Positions 53,160 to 61,933 of a DNA stretch of 64,000 nucleotides are shown piece by piece (positions within the stretch are counted from its first letter, which is position 1; each line of letters opens with the position of its first letter). Both the position numbers and the translations under genes were made by a program. The stretch is from Mycolicibacterium hippocampi (GTDB lineage: Bacteria > Actinomycetota > Actinomycetes > Mycobacteriales > Mycobacteriaceae). The notes beneath the pieces were generated by a model that saw nothing but the letters and a program-made list of their open reading frames with translations, ran no database searches and had not been told where the DNA came from. The stretch is from positions 1,116,001 through 1,180,000 of the forward strand of contig NZ_BLLB01000002.1 of assembly GCF_010723735.1 (NCBI RefSeq), in the 5' to 3' direction.

Positions 53160-53714
53160 CTACGGAACGGGGATGGGCACCATGCCGGGAGGCGGCCACA
53201 CCGGCGGCGGCGCGGGGGCCGGGGCCGCCGGCGCACCGGGAGGCGCTTCGGGGGAGACGACGCCCGGAGGGAGCGTGCCGGGCGGGAGCATCGGCATCTG
53301 CCGCACGCCCATTGCGTCGGCCATCGCCGGGTCCATCTGTGACGGATACAGGGTCTGGTAGAGCTCCTCGGTTCCGCGCATGTTCCACAGTTCGCGCAGG
53401 AAGCTCATCTGGCCGGTGTTGTTGAAATCGCCGTTCTGCACCGGCGGGATGAAGGGCGCGGTGCCAGGCGGCGGCGGAGGTGCTGCCGGGCCCGGGATGG
53501 GGGCGCCCTCCGCGATGGGGGTGTAGGTGAAGACCTGGTTGGGGGCAGGGGCGGGACCGGGTTCACCGGGCACCGGTGCGGCGACACCCGGGGAGGGCGG
53601 CAGCGCGGGATCGACGGGTGCCGGCTGTGCACCGGCCTGGCCTGCGAGGGCCAGAGCGCCTCCGGCCACAAACGCGCCGATGACGATGGTCTTGATACGG
53701 GACGTGGCGGCCAT
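53160..53714 (-). CDS. Secreted proline-rich protein, unknown function
   Basis: 184-residue exported protein. The signal peptide spans residues 1-29 and ends AGQAGA. The mature part is Pro/Ala-rich at both ends, and between them lies a folded-looking stretch of about 40 residues (GDFNNTGQMSFLRELW, GTEELYQTLYPSQMDPAMADAMG). No family recognised beyond similarity in style to mycobacterial secreted Pro-rich proteins. It precedes the iron-siderophore binding protein gene by 10 bases and is probably in the same operon. Confidence 0.7.
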   Translation of the reverse strand: MAATSRIKTIVIGAFVAGGALALAGQAGAQPAPVDPALPPSPGVAAPVPGEPGPAPAPNQVFTYTPIAEGAPIPGPAAPPPPPGTAPFIPPVQNGDFNNTGQMSFLRELWNMRGTEELYQTLYPSQMDPAMADAMGVRQMPMLPPGTLPPGVVSPEAPPGAPAAPAPAPPPVWPPPGMVPIPVP

Positions 53715-53760
53715 GGTACGAAGGCTATCGGGTTGAGCGCCCAGGCGTTACTTTTCCGGC

Positions 53761-54387
53761 TCAGCTCAGTGCCAGCCCGACGGCCAGGGCGATCATCATC
53801 GCGGCGATCAGCCCGTCGAGAATGCGCCACGTCCTGGGGGTTGCGAAGAACCGGCTGAGCTTCCTGGCGCCGAACCCGAGGCCGCTGAACCACACCACGC
53901 TCGCGGTCACCGCGCCGACCCCGAACAGCCACCTGCCTTCCTGGTGCTCATTGGCGAGCGCGCCCAGCAGGATGACGGTGTCCAGGTAGACGTGCGGGTT
54001 GAGGAAGGTCAGCGCCAGGCAGGTCGCCAGCACACCGCCCAGTCGGGCCGGCGCGGCATCCGACGGCGTCAACGTTCCGGGGTGCAGCGCGCGCCGAGCC
54101 GCGAGCAGTCCGTAGCCGATCAGGAAGACCGCCCCGCCGTACTTGGCGACGGAGACGACGTCGGGGTGCGCCGCGATGAGGGCGCCGAAGCCGGCGATGC
54201 CGGCGAAGATCAACACCAGATCCGAGACCGCGCACAGCGCGACGACCGGCAGCACGTGCTCACCGCGGATGCCCTGGCGCAGCACGAAGGCGTTCTGGGC
54301 GCCGATGGCCGCGATGAGTGCCATCGTGGTGGCGAAGCCGGTCAGCACGACCAGGTAGGCGGTGTTCACGCCAGCAACGCTAGGCAT
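53761..54387 (-). CDS. lysE: LysE/ArgO-type amino-acid exporter
   Basis: 208-residue exporter with about six helices, closest to the Rv1986-type LysE proteins that export Lys/Arg. Conserved: [47 protein letters not shown] and [13 protein letters not shown] (each seen in part). The ATG at 54387 was kept; GTG at 54369 (VNTAYL) is also plausible. No LysG regulator is adjacent, although a pair of 15-base direct repeats starts 10 bases upstream. Confidence 0.85.
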   Translation of the reverse strand: MPSVAGVNTAYLVVLTGFATTMALIAAIGAQNAFVLRQGIRGEHVLPVVALCAVSDLVLIFAGIAGFGALIAAHPDVVSVAKYGGAVFLIGYGLLAARRALHPGTLTPSDAAPARLGGVLATCLALTFLNPHVYLDTVILLGALANEHQEGRWLFGVGAVTASVVWFSGLGFGARKLSRFFATPRTWRILDGLIAAMMIALAVGLALS

Positions 54388-54396
54388 GGGTGCCGG

Positions 54397-54440
54397 ATCA
54401 GTGAATCTAATTATTCTTCAGGCCGATTAGTGAATCTGAT
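54397..54440. promoter_or_regulatory. Two 15-base direct repeats upstream of lysE
   Basis: ATCAGTGAATCTAAT (54397-54411) and ATTAGTGAATCTGAT (54426-54440), 29 bases apart, differ at two positions whose changes mirror each other. They are 10 to 53 bases upstream of the lysE start and are candidates for a LysG-type (LysR-family) binding region. Confidence 0.5.
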
Positions 54441-54795
54441 GTGACTTCTCGACCTTTGGGTGTTATCGGCGCCTGACGGTTGTCTTGTGGTGGTGTGTTG
54501 CGCCCGTAAGACAAAGAATTTTCGTTGGCTCTAGCAGCGATAGCGTGTGGATTGGATGAATCAGGGACGGACTGGGCAGCCCTCACCGCCACGGTAGGTC
54601 AGCTATCAAAGCACTTCGGTGCCAGAGGTTTTGGTGGATTGCGCCGAGTTCCGTGCCTCCATTTTTTGGTGTTTTGGTCGCGCAACGCGTCTCGGCAGGG
54701 CCTCGTTCTGACTGTATTGCTGCGGCACGCGCCTGGACCTGCGCTTCGAGAGCTGCGCCGTCAGTCGCTTGCCTCCGCCGGCCGTGGAAATTCGT

Positions 54796-54835
54796 TATAG
54801 CACCGCTATAGCACCGCGCCTATAGCGGTGCTATA
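54796..54835 (+). promoter_or_regulatory. Operator array before the TetR/epimerase pair
   Basis: TATAGCACCGC occurs at 54796-54806 and 54807-54817 as direct repeats, and its complement GCGGTGCTATA at 54825-54835. The second and third copies form a dyad with a seven-base spacer. The array ends 8 bases before the GTG start of tetR and contains the likely -10 (CTATAT), so it should allow tight autorepression of a nearly leaderless transcript. Confidence 0.7.
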
Positions 54836-54843
54836 TTGCGATC

Positions 54844-55410
54844 GTGGATACGAAATCGCTATTGGTGGCTGCAGCGTTGCAGGTGCTGGAACAGCATGGT
54901 GAGGCAGGTTTCTCGACGCGCTCGGTGTGCGCGATCGCCGACGTCACCGCCCCGACTCTGTATCACCATTTCGGCAGTGCCGACGGCCTTCTCAGTGCCG
55001 CGATCACCGAAGCGTTCGCGCAGTTCCTCGCGAGCAAGAAGGCCGAAGCCTCCGCCGCCGATCCGGTAATTGCGCTACGGCAGGGCTGGGACAACTACGT
55101 GCGCTTTGCCGCCGAACGACCACGGCTGTACGCCGCGATGGTGGTCCGCGTCCTGCAAGGGGCCACCATTCCCGCCGCCGATGCAGGACGCGCGCTTCTC
55201 GTGGAGCGCATCGCAGCTATTGACGCGGACGGTCACCTCGCGATGGGAGTCGAAGCGGCAGCGGACCTCATCTGGTCCTCGGCGCACGCCGCGTCGACTC
55301 TCTACGTGATGGCGCCGGAGCGGCAGCCAGACCCGATCGTCGTCACGACCCTGCGCGACCACGCAGTGCAATCCATCTGTACCTCCATCGAAAGTGAGAA
55401 ACCAGCATGA
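54844..55410 (+). CDS. TetR/AcrR family regulator of the adjacent epimerase
   Basis: 188-residue TetR-family protein. The HTH covers residues 8-55, with VLEQHGEAGFSTRSVCAIADVTAPTLYHHFGSADGLL split over the two DNA-contact helices (recognition TAPTLYHHFGS). The effector domain is unassigned. The start is GTG at 54844; no Shine-Dalgarno is visible, which suits a leaderless mRNA. Its stop overlaps the start of the epimerase gene (ATGA), so the two form a two-gene, self-regulated unit behind the operator array. Confidence 0.85.
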   Translation: MDTKSLLVAAALQVLEQHGEAGFSTRSVCAIADVTAPTLYHHFGSADGLLSAAITEAFAQFLASKKAEASAADPVIALRQGWDNYVRFAAERPRLYAAMVVRVLQGATIPAADAGRALLVERIAAIDADGHLAMGVEAAADLIWSSAHAASTLYVMAPERQPDPIVVTTLRDHAVQSICTSIESEKPA

Positions 55411-56378
55411 AGATTGTCGTCACCGGCGGCTCCGGATTCCTCGGTACCCACCTGATCCCTCGGCTTGTCCACGACGGTCACACCGTCTTCGCCCTCGTGC
55501 GCTCCGCGTCGTCGGCTGAGGTGGTGCGCGCCTTGGGCGCGACACCAGTGCCGGGGGACCTCGACAAACCCGACGAACTATCGCTGCCCGCGGTCGACGC
55601 GGTTGTTCATGCCGCGGCGCTGTTCCGCTTCGCCGGGCCGCGCGCCCCGTACTTCAGCGCGAATGTCGCGGGCACTGAGGCTGTTTTGAATGCAGCCCAG
55701 CATGCGGGGGCTGCAACATTCGTCTACATCAGTGCCGCCGCGGTGGCCATGGATGATCGAGGCACGCCGGCCAGCAACATCGACGAATCAGCGCCCACCT
55801 ACCCTCGAAGCTTTTCGGGTTACATCGCCAGTAAGTCTCAGGGTGAGGCGGCGGTGTTGGCGGCCAACGGCCCCGGCTTCCGCACGATCGCTCTTCGCCC
55901 GCCCGCCCTCTGGGGTCCCGGGGGGCTGTTCAGCAAGCAGCTTCCCCACGCCATCGAGTCCGGGCAATTCGCGTTCATCGGCCGCGGCGAGTACCCGGCG
56001 TCCACCATCCATGTCGACAACGTCGTCGAGGCGGTGCAGTGCGCGCTGGAGCGTGGCACCGGTGGCCGCCCGTATTTCATCAACGACCGCGATCTGGTCA
56101 CTTTCCGCGAATTCGTCTCTGGGCTCGCCAAACTGGAAGGCTACTCGATCGATGGCCTGCGCTCGGTGCCCTACCGAGTCGCGTTCACCTTCGGGCGCCT
56201 CATGGAAGCCTTCGCGGCGCTGCGCACCGACAAGGGCGACCCGCCGCTGACCCGCACTTTGGTGCGGTTGATCGGACGGGAATTCACCACCAACGACGAC
56301 GCCGCCCGTCGCGAACTGGGCTACATCGGCACGATGACGCGCGCCGAGGGACTGGGACGAATGGCGCAACGGGTCTAG
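55407..56378 (+). CDS. NAD-dependent epimerase/dehydratase family protein
   Basis: 323-residue extended SDR. The nucleotide motif is TGGSGFLG (about residues 6-13), and the catalytic Tyr-x3-Lys is in SGYIASKSQGE (near 143-147), preceded by the Ser of YISAAAV. It could be a 3-beta-hydroxysteroid dehydrogenase-like, flavonol reductase-like or sugar-epimerase member; TIHVDNVVEAVQCAL is the usual substrate-side motif. Overlaps the upstream tetR by four bases. The substrate may also be the TetR ligand. Confidence 0.82.
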   Translation: MKIVVTGGSGFLGTHLIPRLVHDGHTVFALVRSASSAEVVRALGATPVPGDLDKPDELSLPAVDAVVHAAALFRFAGPRAPYFSANVAGTEAVLNAAQHAGAATFVYISAAAVAMDDRGTPASNIDESAPTYPRSFSGYIASKSQGEAAVLAANGPGFRTIALRPPALWGPGGLFSKQLPHAIESGQFAFIGRGEYPASTIHVDNVVEAVQCALERGTGGRPYFINDRDLVTFREFVSGLAKLEGYSIDGLRSVPYRVAFTFGRLMEAFAALRTDKGDPPLTRTLVRLIGREFTTNDDAARRELGYIGTMTRAEGLGRMAQRV

Positions 56379-56446
56379 CGCCACACACACCCATTCGACC
56401 AGCCTGCTGCAGAAGGTTTGGCTGCGGGGCGCCCGACCGACCTACG

Positions 56447-57136
56447 TCATCTCGGTCCCGCGCCAGGATCCGATTGCCCGCAGTCTCCGCCCTCGTCACT
56501 CGGTCGCTTGTGTTGGTGGTAGGAGTTGCTGGTTGGTCCGGGTAGGGATGCACTGCCGGCGGGCGCGTCCAGGCGCCACGTGTCGAACGCCATCGCCAGC
56601 ATGACGTAGGTTCCGACGACGAAGATGAGCTCCATCGCCTGGTGGGTGCCGAGTTCCTCGGTCAGGCGTTGCCACGTCGAGGCGTCGGCGCTACCTCGGA
56701 CCAACAGTTCGTCGGTTGCCTCTAGCACCAGCCGGTCGATGCCGGTGAAACCGTCATTGCCCTCGGCAAGCCGCGAAATGTCGTCCTCGGGTACCCCACC
56801 CTCGGTGGCGACCCTGGTGTGCTCGCCCCAGAAGAACGCCGACCGGCGGGTGTGCGCGACGCGCAGCACCGCCAGTTCTCGCAGCCGTAGCGGTAGTTCG
56901 CCGCGCTGCAGCAGCCAACCGTTGAACGTCAGGAACTTTCGGGCCATCTTGGGGTGGCGAGCGAGTAGTCCGATGATGTCGAACCTGAGTGGGTCGGCCG
57001 GATGGCCCGTGCCAGCCCTGGGCACCTTCTCCCCCGGCAGGCCCAGCAATGCACCGAATGCAGCGTACTCGTCGTCGCCCCATTCGCCTGCGGTCAGCGG
57101 CGCGAGGAGCGGACCGTCGATTCGTGCATCGGTCAT
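56447..57136 (-). CDS. Carboxymuconolactone decarboxylase (CMD) family protein
   Basis: 229-residue CMD/AhpD-fold protein. The core RELAVLRVAHTRRSAFFWGEHTRVA lacks the C-x2-C redox pair of AhpD, so it is of the non-peroxidase type found in aromatic and steroid pathways. The last ~30 residues (Ser/Gly/Pro-rich) look non-conserved. The ATG at 57136 overlaps the stop of the upstream SDR gene (ATGA). It is the last gene of the leftward Rieske/P450 operon. Confidence 0.8.
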   Translation of the reverse strand: MTDARIDGPLLAPLTAGEWGDDEYAAFGALLGLPGEKVPRAGTGHPADPLRFDIIGLLARHPKMARKFLTFNGWLLQRGELPLRLRELAVLRVAHTRRSAFFWGEHTRVATEGGVPEDDISRLAEGNDGFTGIDRLVLEATDELLVRGSADASTWQRLTEELGTHQAMELIFVVGTYVMLAMAFDTWRLDAPAGSASLPGPTSNSYHQHKRPSDEGGDCGQSDPGAGPR

Positions 57137-57888
57137 GTCCTGCGACCTCCGTTGACGCCGATTACTTGCCCTGTCACATAGGATGACTCGTCCTGACACA
57201 GGAAGATCGCGGCGTTGGCGATGTCCTCCGGTCGGCCCGCGCGTCGCACCGGCGTGATCTTGGCGAAATGGTCCAGCGATGCCGTGAATCGGCCTTCTTC
57301 GATCGCCTTCTCCAACATCGGCGTGACGACCATGCCCGGCGGAATGGTGTTCACAGTGATCCCCTTCGGACCGAGTTCGAGGGCGAGGCTCTTGGTGAAT
57401 CCAATGACCCCGGCCTTGGAGCTGACGTACGCGGCCATCCGGGATTGTCCGCCCTGGGCGCTCGACGACGAGATGTTGACGATGCGGCCCCAGTGGGCGT
57501 CCACCATGTCGGACAGCACCTCCTGGGTGCAGATGAACGGCCCCCTCAGGTTGATCGCCATCACTCGATCCCACTGCTCGTCCGTGATCTCGGTGAACTT
57601 GCCGAACTGCTCGATTCCGGCGTTGTTGATCAGCATGAGCACCGGACCCAGGTCGGTCCGCACCCGGTCGACTGCTGCCTTGACCTGGCTGCGGTCGGAG
57701 ACGTCGACGGTGTAGCCGTTGACCGTGGCGCCGCGACCTCGCAGTCGGTCGACCTCCGCGTCGATGTGGTCGGTGGCGAGATCGAAGATGGCGACCTTGG
57801 TGCCGCGGGCGGCGAGCGCCTCGGCGATCGCGAGGCCGAGTCCCTGAGCACCGCCGGTGACGATGGCGGTGGTGTTTTCGAAAGGCAT
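57133..57888 (-). CDS. SDR family oxidoreductase (catabolic cluster)
   Basis: 251-residue classical SDR. TGGAQGLG nucleotide loop at residues 12-19, NNAG, catalytic Ser in SSSSAQGG and Tyr-x3-Lys in AAYVSSKAG. The C-terminus GQVIGVNGGRRT is canonical FabG-like. Probably oxidises a hydroxyl created by the Rieske enzyme or P450. The ATG at 57888 lies 13 bases after the P450 stop; a longer upstream reading overlaps the P450 gene and was rejected. Confidence 0.87.
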   Translation of the reverse strand: MPFENTTAIVTGGAQGLGLAIAEALAARGTKVAIFDLATDHIDAEVDRLRGRGATVNGYTVDVSDRSQVKAAVDRVRTDLGPVLMLINNAGIEQFGKFTEITDEQWDRVMAINLRGPFICTQEVLSDMVDAHWGRIVNISSSSAQGGQSRMAAYVSSKAGVIGFTKSLALELGPKGITVNTIPPGMVVTPMLEKAIEEGRFTASLDHFAKITPVRRAGRPEDIANAAIFLCQDESSYVTGQVIGVNGGRRT

Positions 57889-57901
57889 TGCTGCGGGATT
57901 C

Positions 57902-59182
57902 CTACGAGAACTCGATGTGAAGGCGGGTGAGTCCGCGCAGGATGAATGTGGGCAGGTACCGGTAGCGCCGGGCATCGGCTGGTCCGTGCTTGTCCACGTC
58001 GATCCAGATGCCGGAGGTTCGGTCCAGGAGGCGGTTGAGGCTGACTTTCGCCTCGGCGCGGGCGAGTGGGGCGCCGGGACAACTGTGCGGACCGCGCCCG
58101 AAGGCGATGTGCTGCCGGGCATTCGGCCGTTGGAGATCGAAGGTGTCGGGGTCGGTGAACCTGCGAGGATCCCGGTTGGCCGCCGCGTTGTTCAACATCA
58201 CCGTGGTTCCCGCCGGTAGCTCCACCCCGCCGACGGTGACCGGCACCTTGGACAACCGGAAGTCGCCGCGAATCGGACTCTCGACCCTCAGCGCCTCTTC
58301 GATGAAACCGGGAATCAGACTGCGGTCGGCACGCAACTTCGCCTGCAGCTCAGGGTCTTCGGCGATCATCATCACCGCGGTGCTGAGCAGGCGGACCGTG
58401 GTCTCCTGCCCGGCCGCGAACAAGTTCGCCGCGACACACACGACATCGATCACCGGTGGGGTCCGGCCGTCCGGGAAGAGCGCAGACGCGAGACCGGTCA
58501 GCACATCGTCGCCCGGATTTGAGCGGCGGTCGGTGATGTACTCGGTGAATTTTCCGTAGAGGTATTCCAGCGGCGAGTGGTGCATCGCGTCCCCGCTGCT
58601 GCTACCGATGGTGCCGGTGGAGGTGAGGAGTTGGTCCTTGAAGTCGTCGTGGTCGGATTCGGGCACTCCGAGCAGATCGGCGATGACGAGCATCGCGAAC
58701 GGGTTGGCGAAGTCACCGACGAATTCGCAGCGTCCATCGGTGAGAGCGTCGTCGTACTGTCGGTCGGCCAACCGCCACATGAACTCCTCGTTCTCCTTGA
58801 GGCGTTTGGGCGTGATCATCCGCGACAGCAGTGCCCGGTGATCGGTGTGCAGCGGTGGGTCCAGGGTCGGCAGCTGGTCGTTGAACGGGAGCTCATCGCG
58901 GTGCTGCACAATCAATTCGGAGATGTCGTCGCCCTCGAGGGGTACCGGGAAGCCGGGGAACGGACCGGTGACCGCGGTGCAGGAGGAGAATCGCACGTTG
59001 TCGTTGTAGACGGCGACGGCCTCTTCGTATCCGGTGATCATCACGACGTCGTGGTGTGGCTCGCGACGCACCGGGCACTCGTTGCGCACCGCGGCCAAGT
59101 ACTCGTACGGATCGTGTAGCACCGTGTCGTCGGTGAAGAAGTCGACTGCGTCGATGTCTGCCGGCATCATCTGGTCGGTCAC
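57902..59182 (-). CDS. Cytochrome P450
   Basis: 426-residue bacterial class P450. Heme-ligating Cys at about 368 in FGRGPHSCPGAPLARAE; K-helix ExxR in EEALRVESP; I-helix AAGQETT with the acid-alcohol pair Glu-Thr replacing the more usual Asp/Glu-Thr context. No membrane anchor. The sequence is of the CYP family type seen in terpene or steroid catabolism, but a family number cannot be given. The start GTG at 59182 overlaps the stop of the NTF2-like gene (GTGA). No dedicated 3Fe-4S ferredoxin gene is in the cluster. Confidence 0.9.
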   Translation of the reverse strand: MTDQMMPADIDAVDFFTDDTVLHDPYEYLAAVRNECPVRREPHHDVVMITGYEEAVAVYNDNVRFSSCTAVTGPFPGFPVPLEGDDISELIVQHRDELPFNDQLPTLDPPLHTDHRALLSRMITPKRLKENEEFMWRLADRQYDDALTDGRCEFVGDFANPFAMLVIADLLGVPESDHDDFKDQLLTSTGTIGSSSGDAMHHSPLEYLYGKFTEYITDRRSNPGDDVLTGLASALFPDGRTPPVIDVVCVAANLFAAGQETTVRLLSTAVMMIAEDPELQAKLRADRSLIPGFIEEALRVESPIRGDFRLSKVPVTVGGVELPAGTTVMLNNAAANRDPRRFTDPDTFDLQRPNARQHIAFGRGPHSCPGAPLARAEAKVSLNRLLDRTSGIWIDVDKHGPADARRYRYLPTFILRGLTRLHIEFS

Positions 59183-59643
59183 TCGGTACCCCCGGCACCG
59201 TCGAAACTGGGCAGCGCGGCCGGGTCGGGCAGTTGCATCTGGAGGTAGACGGCGACGAAGGTGATCTTGTCGTCTGCGTTGAACTCATACACCGAAGCGG
59301 TGTTGACGATGCTGCTGAACTCGCCGACCGTGCTGTGCTCCTCCAGTTCCAGGAAGGCCACGTCATCCGTCTCGGTGAGGCGCTTGAACGAGCAGTCCCA
59401 GTCCGAGGACTTCGCCCAGTTGGTCAGGAACTCGGTGTACTCGGCCCAGTTCATCACCTCCTTGAACGGTCCGATACGGACGAACTCCTCGACCGCGATC
59501 AACTCGGCCAACGGCGCCCAACTGTCGACCGAGAAGCCGGGATCTTTTGCACTTTTCACCAGGCGGCCCATCGTTCGGCTGTACTCCAGCACCACCCTCG
59601 ACCGTCCGGTGGTCTCGCCGATGGCATCGTCGATCGTCGTCAC
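59179..59643 (-). CDS. SnoaL/NTF2-like protein
   Basis: 154-residue protein with the NTF2-like alpha+beta cone features: an N-terminal helix, AELIAVEEFVRIGPFKEVMNW, and the beta-sheet part VAFLELEEHSTVGEF... FNADDKITFVAVYLQMQ. Members act as isomerases, hydrolases or small-ligand binders; its role here is unknown. The GTG at 59643 has a GGAGGT site. It overlaps the P450 gene and follows the Rieske gene by 104 bases, so it is part of the operon. Confidence 0.78.
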   Translation of the reverse strand: MTTIDDAIGETTGRSRVVLEYSRTMGRLVKSAKDPGFSVDSWAPLAELIAVEEFVRIGPFKEVMNWAEYTEFLTNWAKSSDWDCSFKRLTETDDVAFLELEEHSTVGEFSSIVNTASVYEFNADDKITFVAVYLQMQLPDPAALPSFDGAGGTE

Positions 59644-59747
59644 ACCGTCACCTCCGGGGCGGCGAGTGTCCGGAGGTGATGGGCCAGGCGTTGTTCGAAA
59701 TTCAATGGTCCTTCTTTCGGTGATCTGAGGAAGTGTGTGAGGCCAGC

Positions 59748-61115
59748 TCAGCGGTGTGCGGTGTCGGCCATGTAGCGGTCGACGACCGAGTGGTAGTGCG
59801 CGATGACAACTTCTTCCTTGACCAGCGACATGTGGTCGAGCCGGTCGTTGCGCAGCCCTTTCTGCTGGCGAGGCATCTGCTCGTAGTCCTGCTGAAGCGC
59901 CTCGAAGTACTTGTGGCTCCCCGGCGTATCCACCACGATCGCCTCGGCCCGGACCGCCTCGCGGAAGTCTTCCGGCACGTACATGTAGCTGGCCACGTGC
60001 CAGATGCACCGGTTCGGATCACCGTCGGGGTGAGGTGCGGACATGATGACGTGGCATTCGCCGGCTCGCACGGTCATGAAGTAGTTGGGGAACAACACCC
60101 AGCCCTGGTTGTCGACCATCTGACTGTCGGTGAGTCCACTGACGTCGAGCCCCATGCCGGTCAGCACCTCACGGGTGGCTTGCTGCAGCAGCAGGCGGGC
60201 CGTCACGCCGGCGGGGAAGTCCACGTTCCCGTCTTCGTCCTGGTAGGGCGCGATCAGTTCCTTGAAGCGCGGAATCACCGCCACCGTCCCGGGGAAAGTC
60301 TCGGGTAGAGCCAGGATCCCTGCGACCTGATCCTGCACACCGGCGCCCACCACCTCGAACGGAGCCATTGCGACACTGTGGTTTTGAAAGAACCGGTACC
60401 GCGCGGTCTGTGGGTTGATGTGCAGCACCTGCAGGAGTTGGGGATGAATGCCGTTGATGTGATAGCCCTCTTCGAAGGCATCCATCACGACTTTCCAGTT
60501 GCACTCGATGGCTTCGGTGACGTCCATGACCGTGGTGAACCGCTCGATGTTGTAAGGCTCCAGGAGGCTGACAACCTCCTCGCCCAGGTACTCCCGCAAC
60601 GGCCCGGCCTCAGGATCAGGGTTGAGGAAGATGAAACCGGCGAAGCTGTCGACCGAAACGTGAAGAAGCGAGTTCTCGGTCTTGTCGATCGGGCCTGCGA
60701 GGTTCTCGCGCAGCATGCCCTTCAACCTGCCGTCGAGGTCGTAGGACCACAGGTGGTACTGGCAGAGGAATCCACGTTTGGCGTTGCCGGTCTCGCTGAT
60801 GCACAGCGCGTTGCCGCGGTGCCTGCAGGCGTTGACGAAACCCCTCAGCTCGCCGTCTTTGCCCCGGACGATGAGGAAGGACTGGTCGAGGATGTCGTAT
60901 TTCTTCCAGTCGCCCGGCTTCGGCAATTCGTCCGCGCGGCCGGCAATCTGCCAGGTCCGCATCCAGATCACTTCCCGCTCGCGCGCGGCGTAATCGGGGC
61001 AGGTATAGCGATCGGTGGCGATGGTCATGTTGAACGTCCCGGGTTGGACGTCATCCAGACCCATACCGAGGCCCGATGCGGGATCCAGCCATTCTGCGGC
61101 CCGTGTTGCAGGCAT
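59748..61115 (-). CDS. Rieske non-heme iron oxygenase, alpha subunit
   Basis: 455-residue ring-hydroxylating-type oxygenase. Rieske [2Fe-2S] ligands are C97, H99, C118 and H121 (ACRHRGN; CQYHLWSYDLDG). The mononuclear iron site has H219 and H224 in DAFEEGYHINGIH. It is likely to hydroxylate or demethylate a ring or side chain with electrons from a reductase such as the KshB-like protein at 62.8-63.9 kb. The ATG at 61115 has a clear AGGAGG site. It heads the leftward operon and is divergent from a TetR gene across an operator array. Confidence 0.88.
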   Translation of the reverse strand: MPATRAAEWLDPASGLGMGLDDVQPGTFNMTIATDRYTCPDYAAREREVIWMRTWQIAGRADELPKPGDWKKYDILDQSFLIVRGKDGELRGFVNACRHRGNALCISETGNAKRGFLCQYHLWSYDLDGRLKGMLRENLAGPIDKTENSLLHVSVDSFAGFIFLNPDPEAGPLREYLGEEVVSLLEPYNIERFTTVMDVTEAIECNWKVVMDAFEEGYHINGIHPQLLQVLHINPQTARYRFFQNHSVAMAPFEVVGAGVQDQVAGILALPETFPGTVAVIPRFKELIAPYQDEDGNVDFPAGVTARLLLQQATREVLTGMGLDVSGLTDSQMVDNQGWVLFPNYFMTVRAGECHVIMSAPHPDGDPNRCIWHVASYMYVPEDFREAVRAEAIVVDTPGSHKYFEALQQDYEQMPRQQKGLRNDRLDHMSLVKEEVVIAHYHSVVDRYMADTAHR

Positions 61116-61200
61116 CAAGGGAGTCCTCCTTCGTCGACGGAATCTGTGTGGGTGGCCGTACCAGGCGAAGGGCGTCGCCGCAGTGTTGTGACCGGTCTCA

Positions 61201-61241
61201 CGATATACATCAATGTATCGGACATACAAGAGCGTATATCG
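61201..61241. promoter_or_regulatory. Nested-palindrome operator between the Rieske gene and tetR
   Basis: Three overlapping dyads: outer CGATATAC (61201-61208) with GTATATCG (61234-61241); ATACAT-CA-ATGTAT (61205-61218); and TGTAT-CGGAC-ATACA (61214-61228). It lies 86 bases before the Rieske start and 75 bases before tetR. It should bind the TetR product and control both directions. Confidence 0.7.
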
Positions 61242-61315
61242 TGGTTGGGGTCACACCCTCGCCTCCTCCAAGCTCGGCGTGAGGAGGCCACCGACCGTGG
61301 TGGGAGGATTGCCCT

Positions 61316-61909
61316 ATGGCTGAACGCTGGACCAAGGAGCGTCGTACCGAGCACACCCGCCAGATATTGCTGGACGCTGCCGAGGAAGTGTTCGCGCGCA
61401 AGGGCTTGACGGGGGCCGCACTGGAAGAGATCGCTGACGCCGCGGGCTTCACCCGCGGCGCCATCTACTCTCAGTTCGGCGCAAAGGAGAAGCTGTTCCT
61501 TGCCGTCGTCGACCGCCAGCGACAGCGGTTCCTCGACGGCTTCGTCGAGGTGATGATGTCCTTTCATCGACTCGGTGACGTGGACATCGACGAACTGGCC
61601 GAACGGTGGCGCCAACTGAGCAGCGCAGCCGACCGAGCTGTCCTGGGCCACGAGTTGACGCTGTATCTGATGCGCAACCCCGGCGCCCGCGAAAGCGTGG
61701 CCGCCCAACGCCTCGACATCATCCGCTCACTCGGGGAGTTCATCAGCAAGAACGTCGCTCGGATCGGCGGCACCCTCACCATCGAGGCCGAGATGCTCGC
61801 CCGAGTCATCCTGGCCGCCAACGACGGCATCACCCTCGACAGCCACCTCGACGGCGAGGACCTCTACCGTCCCTACCTCCAGCTCGTCATGTCCAGCATC
61901 AGAACCTGA
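61316..61909 (+). CDS. TetR/AcrR regulator of the catabolic cluster
   Basis: 197-residue TetR-family repressor. The HTH spans residues 12-58 (ILLDAAEEVFARKGLTGAALEEIADAAGFTRGAIYSQFGAKEKLF in part; recognition TRGAIYSQFG). The effector-binding half contains ERWRQLSSAADRAVLGHELTLYLM. A GGGAGG site precedes the ATG. It is divergent from the Rieske gene, with the nested-palindrome operator between, so it probably represses the cluster until the substrate or an early intermediate binds. Confidence 0.87.
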   Translation: MAERWTKERRTEHTRQILLDAAEEVFARKGLTGAALEEIADAAGFTRGAIYSQFGAKEKLFLAVVDRQRQRFLDGFVEVMMSFHRLGDVDIDELAERWRQLSSAADRAVLGHELTLYLMRNPGARESVAAQRLDIIRSLGEFISKNVARIGGTLTIEAEMLARVILAANDGITLDSHLDGEDLYRPYLQLVMSSIRT

Positions 61910-61933
61910 TCCGAAGTTTGGCAAACTGCAAGC

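Larger units (their letters stand above)
54388..54843. other. 456-base intergenic stretch, slightly AT-richer
   Basis: This gap separates divergent lysE and tetR. It contains two direct repeats beside lysE and the operator array beside tetR. Between them is a 91-codon frame from TTG 54525 to 54800 with an unconvincing start, irregular codon use and no recognisable product; it is probably not a gene. T-runs such as CATTTTTTGG and the lower GC suggest foreign or decayed DNA. Confidence 0.5.

Noticed and set aside
54525..54800. 91-codon frame before the TetR/epimerase pair
   Set aside because: TTG start without a ribosome site, irregular codon use, overlaps the operator region, no recognisable product.
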